Notes under the pieces: generated by a model | Told to the model about the DNA's origin: nothing | What the model saw: the letters and a program-made list of their open reading frames with translations, nothing else | Databases searched by the model: none | Made by a program: the position numbers and the translations under genes | Source: CADEED01 sp035502995 | GTDB taxonomy: Bacteria; Pseudomonadota; Gammaproteobacteria; Steroidobacterales; Steroidobacteraceae | Length of the DNA stretch: 64,000 nt | Assembly: GCA_035502995.1 (NCBI GenBank) | Contig: DATJTW010000090.1 | Location: 1-64,000, forward strand | Direction of reading: 5' to 3' | Shown here: piece by piece, positions 26,893-34,519 of the stretch | Layout: every line of letters begins with the position of its first letter | Position numbering within the stretch: the stretch's first letter is position 1

Positions 26893-27888
26893 TCAGCTCT
26901 CGTCGCGATACCGGCGCAGGCGGATCGCGACGAATACCAGCGCGGCGGTGACGGCGAGCCCGATCCACAGCTCGGCGCTCAGGAACAGGCCGGAGAGGTT
27001 CAGGTGCGACAACACGTCACCTACCGCCGGCACTTCCTCGGCGCTGCTGCGCGTACCGACGTTCAGCGCGTTCGGGTCGACCTTCAGCAGCTGGGCGAAT
27101 CCACTGAACCGCCAGCCGAGGAAGTCGAACACGTGCACGCTGTGCAGGAAGAAGCCTTCGAGCGCGCCGAGCGCGATCGGCGGCAACACCGCCCACAGGA
27201 ACACGTTGCGGCGCGCCCAGCTCGACATCACCAGCAGGTAGCCGGCGATCGGCGCATACCAGAGCACGCTGCCCAGCGTCAGCACCAGCGCCGTCGCCAG
27301 CGACTTGATCCACGCCAGGATGGACAGGTCCGGCAACGCCGCGCCGATCACGGTCCCGTGGAAGCGCACCCAGACCAGTAACACCATCAGCAGCTGCATC
27401 GCGGCCGCGAGCAACAAGGCTCCCGCCGGCACGACGACCAGCGCGACCAGCAGCTTGGTGATCACGACCTGCGCGTCCGAGATCGGCAGCGACTTCCAGA
27501 ACAGGATGCTGCGATCGCGCCGCTCCGCGTACAGGCAGTCGATGAGATAGAAGAACACGACGATGCAGGTGAACGTGGTCACGAGGCCCGTGATCGCGAG
27601 ATACGAGAACGCGAAGAACGCGTCCTTGTCTCCCGTCGCGCGCAACGTGTGCTGGTTCGCCTCGGCGATCGCGTTCTCGACCTCGTGCCGGTCCCGCTCG
27701 CTCATCTGCGACATTGTCTGGGCGTCGGGCCCGATCACGGCGCCGTGGTCACCGAGGTGGTTCGGCACGACGACGAGCACCGTCCACGCGAACAGCAGCG
27801 TGATGATGCCCACCCAGACGAGCGGCGCGATCCACAGCGAGCGGTGCTCCCAGAATTCGCGGCGGACGTGTATGACGAGCGAGTTCAT
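26893..27888 (-). CDS. ABC-2 type transporter permease
   Basis: The 331-residue protein has about six membrane helices, with a large loop after the first (about residues 45-95). Examples are LWIAPLVWVGIITLLFAW and AFFAFSYLAITGLVTTFTCI. The motif AERRDRSILFWKSLPISD after the second helix is typical of ABC-2 permeases paired with YtrA-type regulators. The substrate is unknown. Its ATG overlaps the ATPase stop by four bases. Confidence 0.9.
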   Translation of the reverse strand: MNSLVIHVRREFWEHRSLWIAPLVWVGIITLLFAWTVLVVVPNHLGDHGAVIGPDAQTMSQMSERDRHEVENAIAEANQHTLRATGDKDAFFAFSYLAITGLVTTFTCIVVFFYLIDCLYAERRDRSILFWKSLPISDAQVVITKLLVALVVVPAGALLLAAAMQLLMVLLVWVRFHGTVIGAALPDLSILAWIKSLATALVLTLGSVLWYAPIAGYLLVMSSWARRNVFLWAVLPPIALGALEGFFLHSVHVFDFLGWRFSGFAQLLKVDPNALNVGTRSSAEEVPAVGDVLSHLNLSGLFLSAELWIGLAVTAALVFVAIRLRRYRDES

Positions 27889-28769
27889 GCGGCCTCCTTC
27901 GCAGCGGCGCCGGCCGGGCCGGGCGGCGACATCATGGCGACGAACAGGTCGGCGACCGACGGCGCGCGCGTTTCACCGAGCGCGGCCAGGTCGCTTTCCT
28001 TCACGCCGTCGAACAGCATTGCGACGCGGCCGAACACCTCGCGCTCGTAGAAAGGCTTCAGGGTGCGGGCGCGGTCGACGTTGCCGGCGGACGGCACCAG
28101 CTGCACGAAACGTTCGCCCAGCGTCTCCATCTGCGCGTCCAGCGCGATCCGGCCGTGCTGGATGAACAACACGTCGGTGAGGATGTTCTCGATCTCCTCG
28201 ACCTGGTGCGTGGTCACGAGGATCGTGCGTTCCTTGTTGAAGTAGTCGTTCAGCAGGTTGTCGTAGAACGAGCGGCGGAAGAGGAGGTCGAGGCCGAGCG
28301 TCGGCTCGTCGAGCACCAGCAGCTTCGCGTCGATCGCGAGGATCAGCGCGAGATGCAGCTGCGTGACCATTCCCTTCGAGAGCTGGCGCACCTTCTTGTG
28401 CATCTTGATGTCGGTCTTCGCCAGGAAGTCCTCGGCGCGCTTGCGATCGAAGCGCGGGTGCACGCCGGCGACGAAGTCGACGGCCTGCTTGACGCTGATC
28501 CAGCGCGGCAGCACCGCCACGTCGGCGATGAAGCACACCTCTTTCATGAGCGCGTCGCGCTGCGTGCGCGGATCGAGGCCGAGCACCTTGAGCTCGCCGT
28601 CGAACGCGGTGAGTCCGAGGATGGCCTTGATGGCGGTGGTCTTGCCGGCGCCGTTCGGGCCGATCAGGCCGACGATGCGGCCGGCGGCCACGTTGAAATC
28701 CACTCCGCGCAGCACCGGCGTGTCGCCGTAGTGCTTCGAGAGTCCACGAGCTTCAATGATTGCTGTCAT
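27885..28769 (-). CDS. ABC transporter ATP-binding protein
   Basis: The 294-residue ATPase has Walker A GPNGAGKTTAIKAIL, the LSKGMVTQLHLAL variant of the signature, and Walker B LLVLDEPTLGLD, followed by VTTHQVEEIE. It pairs with the ABC-2 permease encoded next. The signature begins SKG instead of SGG, as in other ABC-2 exporters of this class. The gene overlaps the end of the upstream GntR regulator by 17 bases. Confidence 0.93.
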   Translation of the reverse strand: MTAIIEARGLSKHYGDTPVLRGVDFNVAAGRIVGLIGPNGAGKTTAIKAILGLTAFDGELKVLGLDPRTQRDALMKEVCFIADVAVLPRWISVKQAVDFVAGVHPRFDRKRAEDFLAKTDIKMHKKVRQLSKGMVTQLHLALILAIDAKLLVLDEPTLGLDLLFRRSFYDNLLNDYFNKERTILVTTHQVEEIENILTDVLFIQHGRIALDAQMETLGERFVQLVPSAGNVDRARTLKPFYEREVFGRVAMLFDGVKESDLAALGETRAPSVADLFVAMMSPPGPAGAAAKEAA

Positions 28770-29175
28770 CTTCTTCGCCTGCTTTGACTTGAGTCGGGAA
28801 CGGCTGCGACATCGGGGCTGCCTTGGCGCCGCTCTTCATGAGTTCTTCGGTGGTGAAACCGAGCCGCGTGATGGTCGCGTAGATCTTCGGCCATTCCGTT
28901 TCCAGGAATGCCACCCGCTCATCTTTCATGAGCACCTGCCGCGCGCCTTCGATGACGAACATGCCGAGACCTCTCTTCTTTTCGACCAGCTCCGCGTCGA
29001 CCAGCTGCTGGTATGCCTTGAGGACCGTCAGCGGGTTGACCCGGAACTCGGCGGCGACCGCGCGCACCGAGGGCAGCGGATCACCCTCTTTGAGGACTCC
29101 CTCGAGGATCATCGCGACCACCCGGCGGCTCAGCTGCCGGTAGATCGGTTGGTTATCTTCCCACTGCGGGTCCAT
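28753..29175 (-). CDS. GntR-family regulator, YtrA subfamily
   Basis: The 140-residue protein begins with PIYRQLSRRVVAMIL and a winged helix-turn-helix (LPSVRAVAAEFRVNPLTVLKAYQQL). The C-terminal part is only about 70 residues, as in the YtrA subfamily, which lacks a large ligand domain. Such proteins repress the ABC-transporter operon they belong to and respond to cell-envelope stress or antibiotics in known cases. The palindrome at 29433-29460 is its probable operator. Confidence 0.93.
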   Translation of the reverse strand: MDPQWEDNQPIYRQLSRRVVAMILEGVLKEGDPLPSVRAVAAEFRVNPLTVLKAYQQLVDAELVEKKRGLGMFVIEGARQVLMKDERVAFLETEWPKIYATITRLGFTTEELMKSGAKAAPMSQPFPTQVKAGEEDDSNH

Positions 29176-29191
29176 GGGTTCTCCCGTCCTA

Positions 29192-29371
29192 TCAGCGCAC
29201 CAGCGCGCTGACGACGTTCAGGAAGCCGGCGCTGCCGTGCGTCAGCTGCGCGGTACGCGTCGCGTCGACGAAGGTCCAGCTGACGAGCATCGTCAGCATC
29301 AGCGCGGCGACGGCGCTCGCGACGACCTTGGTCATGGCGGCGGGGTTCAGGTTGTTGTTCACGGTGTTCAT
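29192..29371 (-). CDS. Small membrane protein, first gene of the YtrA operon
   Basis: The 59-residue product has one hydrophobic helix (MTKVVASAVAALMLTMLVSW) and no recognised domain. GAGGAG lies six bases before the chosen ATG at 29371; a second ATG two codons upstream touches the Shine-Dalgarno sequence and is less likely. It is 16 bases before the GntR gene, so it probably belongs to the same transcript. Its function is unknown. Confidence 0.7.
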   Translation of the reverse strand: MNTVNNNLNPAAMTKVVASAVAALMLTMLVSWTFVDATRTAQLTHGSAGFLNVVSALVR

Positions 29372-29432
29372 GGTCATCTCCTCGGTTGCTCTGTTTTGCT
29401 GGCGCTCTGCCCTGTGCAATTCGCCTCGCGTC

Positions 29433-29460
29433 TTGGTGTTATATATAACTACAACACCAA
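29433..29460. promoter_or_regulatory. Probable operator of the YtrA-type regulator
   Basis: TTGGTGTT and AACACCAA form a perfect 8-bp inverted repeat separated by a 12-base AT-rich spacer containing TATATA. The core reads GGTG-N16-CACC, which as I recall is the motif reported for YtrA of Xanthomonas. It lies about 60 bases upstream of the operon's first start codon and probably overlaps the promoter. Confidence 0.8.
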
Positions 29461-29542
29461 CTCAGAAGCAAGCCCTTAACCCGAAATTTTTGGGTGGTGC
29501 GTTGCAATCCCTGAGGCGGAAGTTCCGTCACCGGGGGCCAGC

Positions 29543-29758
29543 ATGGGATCCAAGTTCCTGTTTATCTTGGGAATTGTCGCCGCTCACAGCGCCATCGCGT
29601 CGTTCCTCGTCAACGAGGAAATGCCCCATCAGCGGACGCTCGTCAGCAGTTGCTCCAATTCACCCGACACCGCCCTGCCGGACTTCACGCCGCGCCAGGA
29701 GGTGTACGCGGCCAACTTCATGCGGGTCGCGTCGGTCACCGAGGCGTGGCAGCCGTGA
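29543..29758 (+). CDS. Small possibly exported protein upstream of ECF sigma gene
   Basis: The 71-residue frame starts MGSKFLFILGIVAAHSAIAS, a signal-peptide or anchor-like N-terminus, then a short polar tail with one cysteine and PRQEVYAANF. A purine-rich GGGGGCCAGC stretch precedes the ATG. It is 29 bases upstream of the sigma gene and on the same strand, so it may be the first gene of that operon. I do not recognise the family; it may be a small sensor or simply a spurious frame. Confidence 0.5.
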   Translation: MGSKFLFILGIVAAHSAIASFLVNEEMPHQRTLVSSCSNSPDTALPDFTPRQEVYAANFMRVASVTEAWQP

Positions 29759-29787
29759 ATGCGGTCGTTTTCGGTTTCGAGGACACG

Positions 29788-30423
29788 ATGACTGGTCTCA
29801 CTACTCCGGAAACGCCCATCCGCTTCGCGCGCGTCGAGCCCGCGCGTAGAGTCGCGGCGATGAGCGATGACGACGACGCGCAACTGATGCTCGCGTACGC
29901 GCGCGGCGAGATGCGCGCGTTCGAGACTCTGTATTCGCGCCATCGCGGCGCGTTGTATCGCTATCTCATGCGCCAGTCGCGCGACAACGAAGTGGCCAAC
30001 GACCTGTTCCAGGAAGTATGGAGCCGCGTCATCGTGAATCGCGCGCGTTACGAACCGCGCGCGAAATTCCGCACGTTCCTCTTCACGCTTGCCCACAACT
30101 GCTTCATCGATCATTGTCGCCGCTCGAAGGCGCGGCCCGGCGGCACGAACATCGACGACGCCGACGCCGCGGACCTGCTGCCCGCGGAGGACGAGATGCG
30201 GCCCGACCGGAAGCTCGAACGCGAAGAAGCCGGCGCGCGATATCGCGCGGCGCTCGCGACGCTGCCGCCCGAGCAGCGCGACGTCTATCTACTGCACGAG
30301 GAGTCGGATCTGTCGCTCGAGGAGATCGCGCGCGTGACGGGCGTCGGCGCCGAGACGGCGAAGAGCCGGCTGCGCTACGCCGTGGGCAAGCTCAAGGCGG
30401 CGCTGTCCGTCGCGGAGGCCTGA
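29788..30423 (+). CDS. ECF-family RNA polymerase sigma factor
   Basis: The product of about 211 residues has region 2 (YRYLMRQSRDNEVANDLFQEVW) and region 4 (LPPEQRDVYLL, then LSLEEIARVTGVGAETAKSRL), both typical of ECF sigma factors. I set the start at 29788 because GAGGA precedes it. The conserved domain really begins near MSDDDDAQLMLAYARGE, so ATG 29860 (187 residues) is the main alternative. A putative membrane anti-sigma gene follows after four bases. Confidence 0.92.
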   Translation: MTGLTTPETPIRFARVEPARRVAAMSDDDDAQLMLAYARGEMRAFETLYSRHRGALYRYLMRQSRDNEVANDLFQEVWSRVIVNRARYEPRAKFRTFLFTLAHNCFIDHCRRSKARPGGTNIDDADAADLLPAEDEMRPDRKLEREEAGARYRAALATLPPEQRDVYLLHEESDLSLEEIARVTGVGAETAKSRLRYAVGKLKAALSVAEA

Positions 30424-30427
30424 GGCG

Positions 30428-31165
30428 ATGACCGGTCACGACGACGAATTCGAGGATTTCCTGCGACGCCGGCGCCCGATGTTCGGCCGCGCCGACGACG
30501 CGCTCGAGCCGCCCGCGGAGCTCGATCGCGTCGTGCTGCGCCAGGCACGCGAGGCGATCGAAGGCGAACGGCCGCAACGGCTGTTCCGCGCGCCGGGCTG
30601 GGGCATGCCGGTCGCGCTGGCCGCGACGCTCGTGCTCGCGTTCACCGTCATCCTGCGCGTCGAAGCCCCGCCGAAAGCCGAACCCCGCGGCGAGGTGACG
30701 GTGCAGGCCGTGTCACGGCAGGTCGAGATGTCTGCCGATTCGGCCGCGCCGGCAGCGGCGCCCGCGGTTCCCATGGCTTCGTCCGCGCCGGCCGAGGCGC
30801 GCCGCTTCGAAAAGCTCGCGGACGCCGCGCGTCCCGCGGCACCGCCGTTCGTGTCGGAGGCGGAAGCCGCGCGTTATTCGCAACCCATGGCCGGTCGCAG
30901 TGCCGCGAACGATGCGCGCGTGAGCACCGGCGTCGTCATCGACGGTCAGCGCGCGGACGTCACGCCCGACGGCGAATTGCGCAGCGAGTCGGTCACCGCG
31001 GCGGCGTCCGCGCCGGCCGCGGGCCCCGCGTATCGCCGCGAGGCGAAGACCTGGCTGGCCGAGATCGAGCGACTGCGTGCCGAGGGCGACGTGCTGCGCG
31101 CCGACGCGGAGCTGGCCGAATACAAGCGTCAGCACCGGGCCTACGCCGTCGCTCCCGATCGCTGA
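30428..31165 (+). CDS. Putative anti-sigma factor, single-pass membrane protein
   Basis: The 245-residue protein has an acidic N-terminal region, DEFEDFLRRRRPMF, and one membrane helix (about 60-78, WGMPVALAATLVLAFTVIL). A long Ala/Pro-rich periplasmic part follows and ends in an amphipathic helical segment (TWLAEIERLRAEGDVLRADA). It has no zinc-finger motif. Its position right after the ECF sigma gene and its topology are the only support for an anti-sigma role. Confidence 0.7.
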   Translation: MTGHDDEFEDFLRRRRPMFGRADDALEPPAELDRVVLRQAREAIEGERPQRLFRAPGWGMPVALAATLVLAFTVILRVEAPPKAEPRGEVTVQAVSRQVEMSADSAAPAAAPAVPMASSAPAEARRFEKLADAARPAAPPFVSEAEAARYSQPMAGRSAANDARVSTGVVIDGQRADVTPDGELRSESVTAAASAPAAGPAYRREAKTWLAEIERLRAEGDVLRADAELAEYKRQHRAYAVAPDR

Positions 31166-31220
31166 ACGCGCCGGTATGCGCCGGGTGTTTCCCGTCAGGC
31201 GGGCGAGGCGCTTCCCGGGT

Positions 31221-31226
31221 TAGAAT
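31221..31226 (+). promoter_or_regulatory. Candidate -10 element for mdh
   Basis: TAGAAT lies 47 bases upstream of the mdh ATG, and GGGAG nine or so bases before the ATG is a good ribosome binding site. The -35 is not obvious. Confidence 0.45.
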
Positions 31227-31273
31227 TCGGCCCCGTTTTTCGGCTCTATTCAGCTTTCCTGGGAGTTCCGTCG

Positions 31274-32251
31274 ATGAAACCCGCCGTCAATGTCGCCATC
31301 ACCGGTGCCGCCGGTCAGATCGGTTATGCCCTCGCCTTCCGCGTCGCCTCGGGCCAGATGCTCGGCGCGGACACGCCGATCAATCTGCACCTGCTCGAGG
31401 TCACGCCGGCGCTGCCGCAGCTCGCGGGCGTCGTGATGGAGCTCAACGACTGCGCGTTCCCGACGCTGAACAAGATCGTCGCGACGGATGACGCGAAGGT
31501 CGCGTTCAAGGATTGCCACGCCGCGCTGCTGGTCGGCGCGCGTCCGCGCGGTCCCGGCATGGAACGCAAGGACCTGCTGATGGCGAACGCGCAGATCTTC
31601 TCCGCGCAGGGCAAGGCGATGAACGAGGTCGCGGACCGCAACATCCGCGTGCTCGTCGTCGGCAACCCGGCCAACACGAACGCGATGATCGCGCGTGCCA
31701 ACGCGAAGGACCTGAACCCGCGCAACTTCACCGCGATGACGCGCCTCGATCACAACCGCGCCGTCTCGCAGCTCGCCGAGAAGACCGGCAGCCACGTGAC
31801 GAAGGTGCGCAAGATGCTGATCTGGGGCAACCACTCGGCCACGCAGTACCCGGACCTGAACTTCTGCACCGTCGACGGCAAGGCCGCGCACTCGCTGGTC
31901 GACCGCAAGTGGTACGAAGACACCTTCATCCCGACCGTGCAGCAGCGCGGTGCCGCCATCATCAAGGCGCGCGGTGCGTCGTCGGCCGCATCGGCCGCGT
32001 CCGCCGCCATCGACCACATGCGCGACTGGCACCTCGGCACCGCCGCCGACAACTTCATCAGCATGGCCGTGCCGGCCGACGGCAGCTACGGCATCAAGGA
32101 AGGCGTGGTCTATTCATACCCCGTCACCTGCGCGAACGGCGACTACAAGGTCGTGCAGGGCCTCGCGGTCGACGACTTCTCGCGCGGCCGCATGGACGCC
32201 ACGGACAAGGAACTGCGCGAAGAGCGCGACGGCGTCCGGGACCTGATCTGA
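31274..32251 (+). CDS. mdh: Malate dehydrogenase (NAD+)
   Basis: The 325-residue enzyme interconverts malate and oxaloacetate in the citric acid cycle. The nucleotide-binding motif GAAGQIGYALAFR begins near residue 11. Substrate residues appear in ARPRGPGMERKDLL, and the catalytic Asp/His pair in TRLDHNRA and WGNHSATQYPD. This is the LDH-like malate dehydrogenase found in many Proteobacteria other than the E. coli type. Its stop TGA abuts the stop of the convergent methyltransferase gene (TGATCA). Confidence 0.96.
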   Translation: MKPAVNVAITGAAGQIGYALAFRVASGQMLGADTPINLHLLEVTPALPQLAGVVMELNDCAFPTLNKIVATDDAKVAFKDCHAALLVGARPRGPGMERKDLLMANAQIFSAQGKAMNEVADRNIRVLVVGNPANTNAMIARANAKDLNPRNFTAMTRLDHNRAVSQLAEKTGSHVTKVRKMLIWGNHSATQYPDLNFCTVDGKAAHSLVDRKWYEDTFIPTVQQRGAAIIKARGASSAASAASAAIDHMRDWHLGTAADNFISMAVPADGSYGIKEGVVYSYPVTCANGDYKVVQGLAVDDFSRGRMDATDKELREERDGVRDLI

Positions 32252-33013
32252 TCAGCGCAGCCGCGCGGCCTTGAGGCCGAGCGGCATGCGGATCGGTCGC
32301 GGCGCGGAGTCCGTCCAGATCTCCGCGAGCGCGGCCTGCAGCAACGGCACCGGATCGGTGCCGTTCGCTTTTTTGTACCGCGCCGTCGCGGACCAGCTGC
32401 TGACGTAGCCCAGCACCTGCGCCGCCGTCCACTCGAGCGCGAGCGCGAAATCCGGCGCCGGCAGGGGCTCGAAACCCAGCGCCGCCGGGAACGGCGGCAA
32501 GGTCGAGTAGTTCGATTCGATGTGCCGCCGCTCGGGCGGCCAGTACGACCCGACGACGTCCGTGTAGAAGGCCAGGAACCGCGCATCGAACGCCGGATCG
32601 ACGAAGCGCGGCCGCGGGTAGTTCCAGACGGCGAGCACCGCGCCCGGCTTCATGACACGCCGCGCCTCCGCGTAGAACGCGTCGACGTCGAACCAGTGCA
32701 GCGCCTGCGCGACGGTGACGAGGTCCACCGATCCGCCGGTCAAGCCGGAATTCTCCGCGGGCGCCACCGAGTAGCTGACTCGCGGGTGCGGTTTCGCCGC
32801 GGCGATCTGTTCGGCGGCGACGTCCGTCGCGTGGACCTTCGTGAAGTGTCCGGCCAGCGAGACGCTGGCCTGGCCGCTGCCGCAACCGCAATCCCACACG
32901 GCGTCGTGGCGCGGCGCGACGCTCGCGAGCCACGCGAACAGCTCGGGTGGATAGCCCGGGCGGAAGTCCGCGTACTCGCGAGCGACGGTCGTGAACAGCG
33001 CGGCATTCGTCAT
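32252..33013 (-). CDS. Class I SAM-dependent methyltransferase
   Basis: The 253-residue protein has the SAM motif WDCGCGSGQASVSLA and the post-I acidic residue in HATDVAAEQI. The VAQALHWFD motif is typical of the methyltransferase type 11 group. The second half, with FYTDVVGSYWPPERRHIE, is shared with small-molecule methyltransferases of the trans-aconitate type, but the substrate is unknown. The doxX gene lies 11 bases upstream on the same strand, so the two are probably cotranscribed. Confidence 0.9.
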   Translation of the reverse strand: MTNAALFTTVAREYADFRPGYPPELFAWLASVAPRHDAVWDCGCGSGQASVSLAGHFTKVHATDVAAEQIAAAKPHPRVSYSVAPAENSGLTGGSVDLVTVAQALHWFDVDAFYAEARRVMKPGAVLAVWNYPRPRFVDPAFDARFLAFYTDVVGSYWPPERRHIESNYSTLPPFPAALGFEPLPAPDFALALEWTAAQVLGYVSSWSATARYKKANGTDPVPLLQAALAEIWTDSAPRPIRMPLGLKAARLR

Positions 33014-33024
33014 GCCGCGCAGTT

Positions 33025-33462
33025 TTACGCCTGCGTCAACGCCGATCCAAGCGCGCGACGCGCCGGGACCTCCGCGGCGCGGGCCGCGAAGGCCTGCAGC
33101 GCGACGGCCACCGACACGACGATCAGGAACAGCGGGTATTCCCACCCGCCACCGGCGGCGCTGAACACCCAGCCGTTGCCCGAGTGCACCCAGAACGCAC
33201 CGGCCAGCACCGGCAGCAGCGCCAGTGACACCCAGCCGGTTTTGATGTTGGCCAGCAGCAGGATGCCGCCCGTGACTTCCGCGGCGATGACGACGTAGGC
33301 AGTCGCGGCCGGCAGTCCCAGCGACGCGAAGTAACCCGCGGTGCCGGCGAAGCCGAACGTGAAGACCTTCAGCACGATGCTGTGCGTGAGGTACATGACG
33401 CCGAGCGAGATGCGCAGCAGGGCCGCCGAGGCGGTGTTTCCATGATTGATCAAGGCGGACAT
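33025..33462 (-). CDS. DoxX-family membrane protein
   Basis: The 145-residue protein has four hydrophobic helices (ALLRISLGVMYLTHSIV, YVVIAAEVTGGILLLA, LALLPVLAGAFWVHSG, YPLFLIVVSVAVALQA), as expected for DoxX/YphA proteins. Their function is poorly defined, though some are linked to redox stress. It diverges from a LysR regulator with a palindromic region between them, so that regulator is its most likely controller. Confidence 0.88.
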   Translation of the reverse strand: MSALINHGNTASAALLRISLGVMYLTHSIVLKVFTFGFAGTAGYFASLGLPAATAYVVIAAEVTGGILLLANIKTGWVSLALLPVLAGAFWVHSGNGWVFSAAGGGWEYPLFLIVVSVAVALQAFAARAAEVPARRALGSALTQA

Positions 33463-33519
33463 CGGACTCTCCCGAAGAATTCGCGTGATTGCGATGGGAG
33501 GAAGTCTCCGCTGGCGTGC

Positions 33520-33567
33520 TTGCAAACGCATTGGAGCCGGGGCAAGTTTCGTTTGCATGGCTGCAAA
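33520..33567. promoter_or_regulatory. Palindromic region between doxX and lysR (candidate operator)
   Basis: TGCAAACG (33521-33528) is inversely repeated as CGTTTGCA (33550-33557) with a 21-base spacer. TTTGCA-TGGC-TGCAAA (33552-33567) is a second perfect inverted repeat that covers the lysR start codon. Such sites fit a LysR protein repressing its own gene and activating the divergent one. Confidence 0.6.
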
Positions 33568-34468
33568 TGAAGGCTCGCTCGCCGTCGAGGACCTGCCGCT
33601 GATCCTGGCGTTGTCGCGCGAGCGCACGCTGGCCGGCGCCGCGGAGCGCATGGACGTCGATCTCTCGACCGTGTTCCGCCGGCTCAATGCGCTCGAGACG
33701 CGGCTGCGCGTGCGGTTGTTCGACCGTTCGGCGCGCGGCTACCAGCTGACCGCGGCCGGCGAGCGCGCCGCGGCGGCGGCGGAACGCGTCGAGACCGAGT
33801 TGCTGAGCCTCGACCGCGAGATCAGCGGCCGCGACCAGCAATTGTCCGGGCGCCTGCGCATCACGGCCTCGGAGACGTTGTCGCACGCGGTGCTGCCGCC
33901 GCTGCTCGCGACCTTCCACGCCGAGCACCCGCGCATCGAGATCACGCTGGCCATCGACAACCGCATCATGGACCTGTCGCGCCGCGAGGCCGACATCGCC
34001 CTGCGCGTGCGCCGACCCACCGATCCCACGTTGTTTGGCCGGCGGTTGACCGGCGTCGCCTGGGCGTTCTACGCGCCGGCGGCCTCGACCGGCACGCTGC
34101 GCAAGGACGGCCGCTCTTACAACTTCGCCCGGCACACCGTCATCGGCTGGGACGAGCCGGCGCGCATCGTCGCCAGCGACTGGATCGCGAGCCACGTGCC
34201 GGCGGAGCGCATCGGCTTCCGCTGCAACAGTCTCGTGAACCAGCTCGACGCGGCGCGCGCGGGGCTCGGCATCGCGCTGCTGCCCGTGTATCTGGCCGAC
34301 CGCGATGCCGGCGTGCGCCGGATCTCGCCGGTCCTGCCGGATCTCTCCAGCGAGTTGTGGATCGTCACGCACCAGGATCTCAAGAACACCGCGCGCATCC
34401 GCGCCTTCCTCGCGAGCGTCGGCGACGCGATCGCGGCGGACCGGCGCCGCTTCGAAGGGCAGGCCTGA
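33557..34468 (+). CDS. LysR-family transcriptional regulator
   Basis: The 303-residue protein has the N-terminal winged helix (LPLILALSRERTLAGAAERM, then STVFRRLNALETRLRVRLFD) and a C-terminal LysR substrate-binding domain (SGRLRITASETLSHAVLPPLL, RREADIALRVRRPTDP). The start is the ATG at 33557 giving MAANEGSLAVEDL; a longer frame upstream runs over the palindromic region and is unlikely. It most resembles the subgroup controlling small single-target operons. Confidence 0.93.
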   Translation: MAANEGSLAVEDLPLILALSRERTLAGAAERMDVDLSTVFRRLNALETRLRVRLFDRSARGYQLTAAGERAAAAAERVETELLSLDREISGRDQQLSGRLRITASETLSHAVLPPLLATFHAEHPRIEITLAIDNRIMDLSRREADIALRVRRPTDPTLFGRRLTGVAWAFYAPAASTGTLRKDGRSYNFARHTVIGWDEPARIVASDWIASHVPAERIGFRCNSLVNQLDAARAGLGIALLPVYLADRDAGVRRISPVLPDLSSELWIVTHQDLKNTARIRAFLASVGDAIAADRRRFEGQA

Positions 34469-34488
34469 AGGCGCGCGGGAAAAGAAGT

Positions 34489-34494
34489 TATAGT
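34489..34494 (+). promoter_or_regulatory. Candidate -10 element for fadE
   Basis: TATAGT lies 25 bases before the fadE ATG. GAGGGG six bases before the ATG is a strong ribosome binding site. The -35 is unclear, and I see no good FadR-like palindrome. Confidence 0.45.
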
Positions 34495-34519
34495 TTCGTC
34501 CTCACACGAGGGGCATCCC

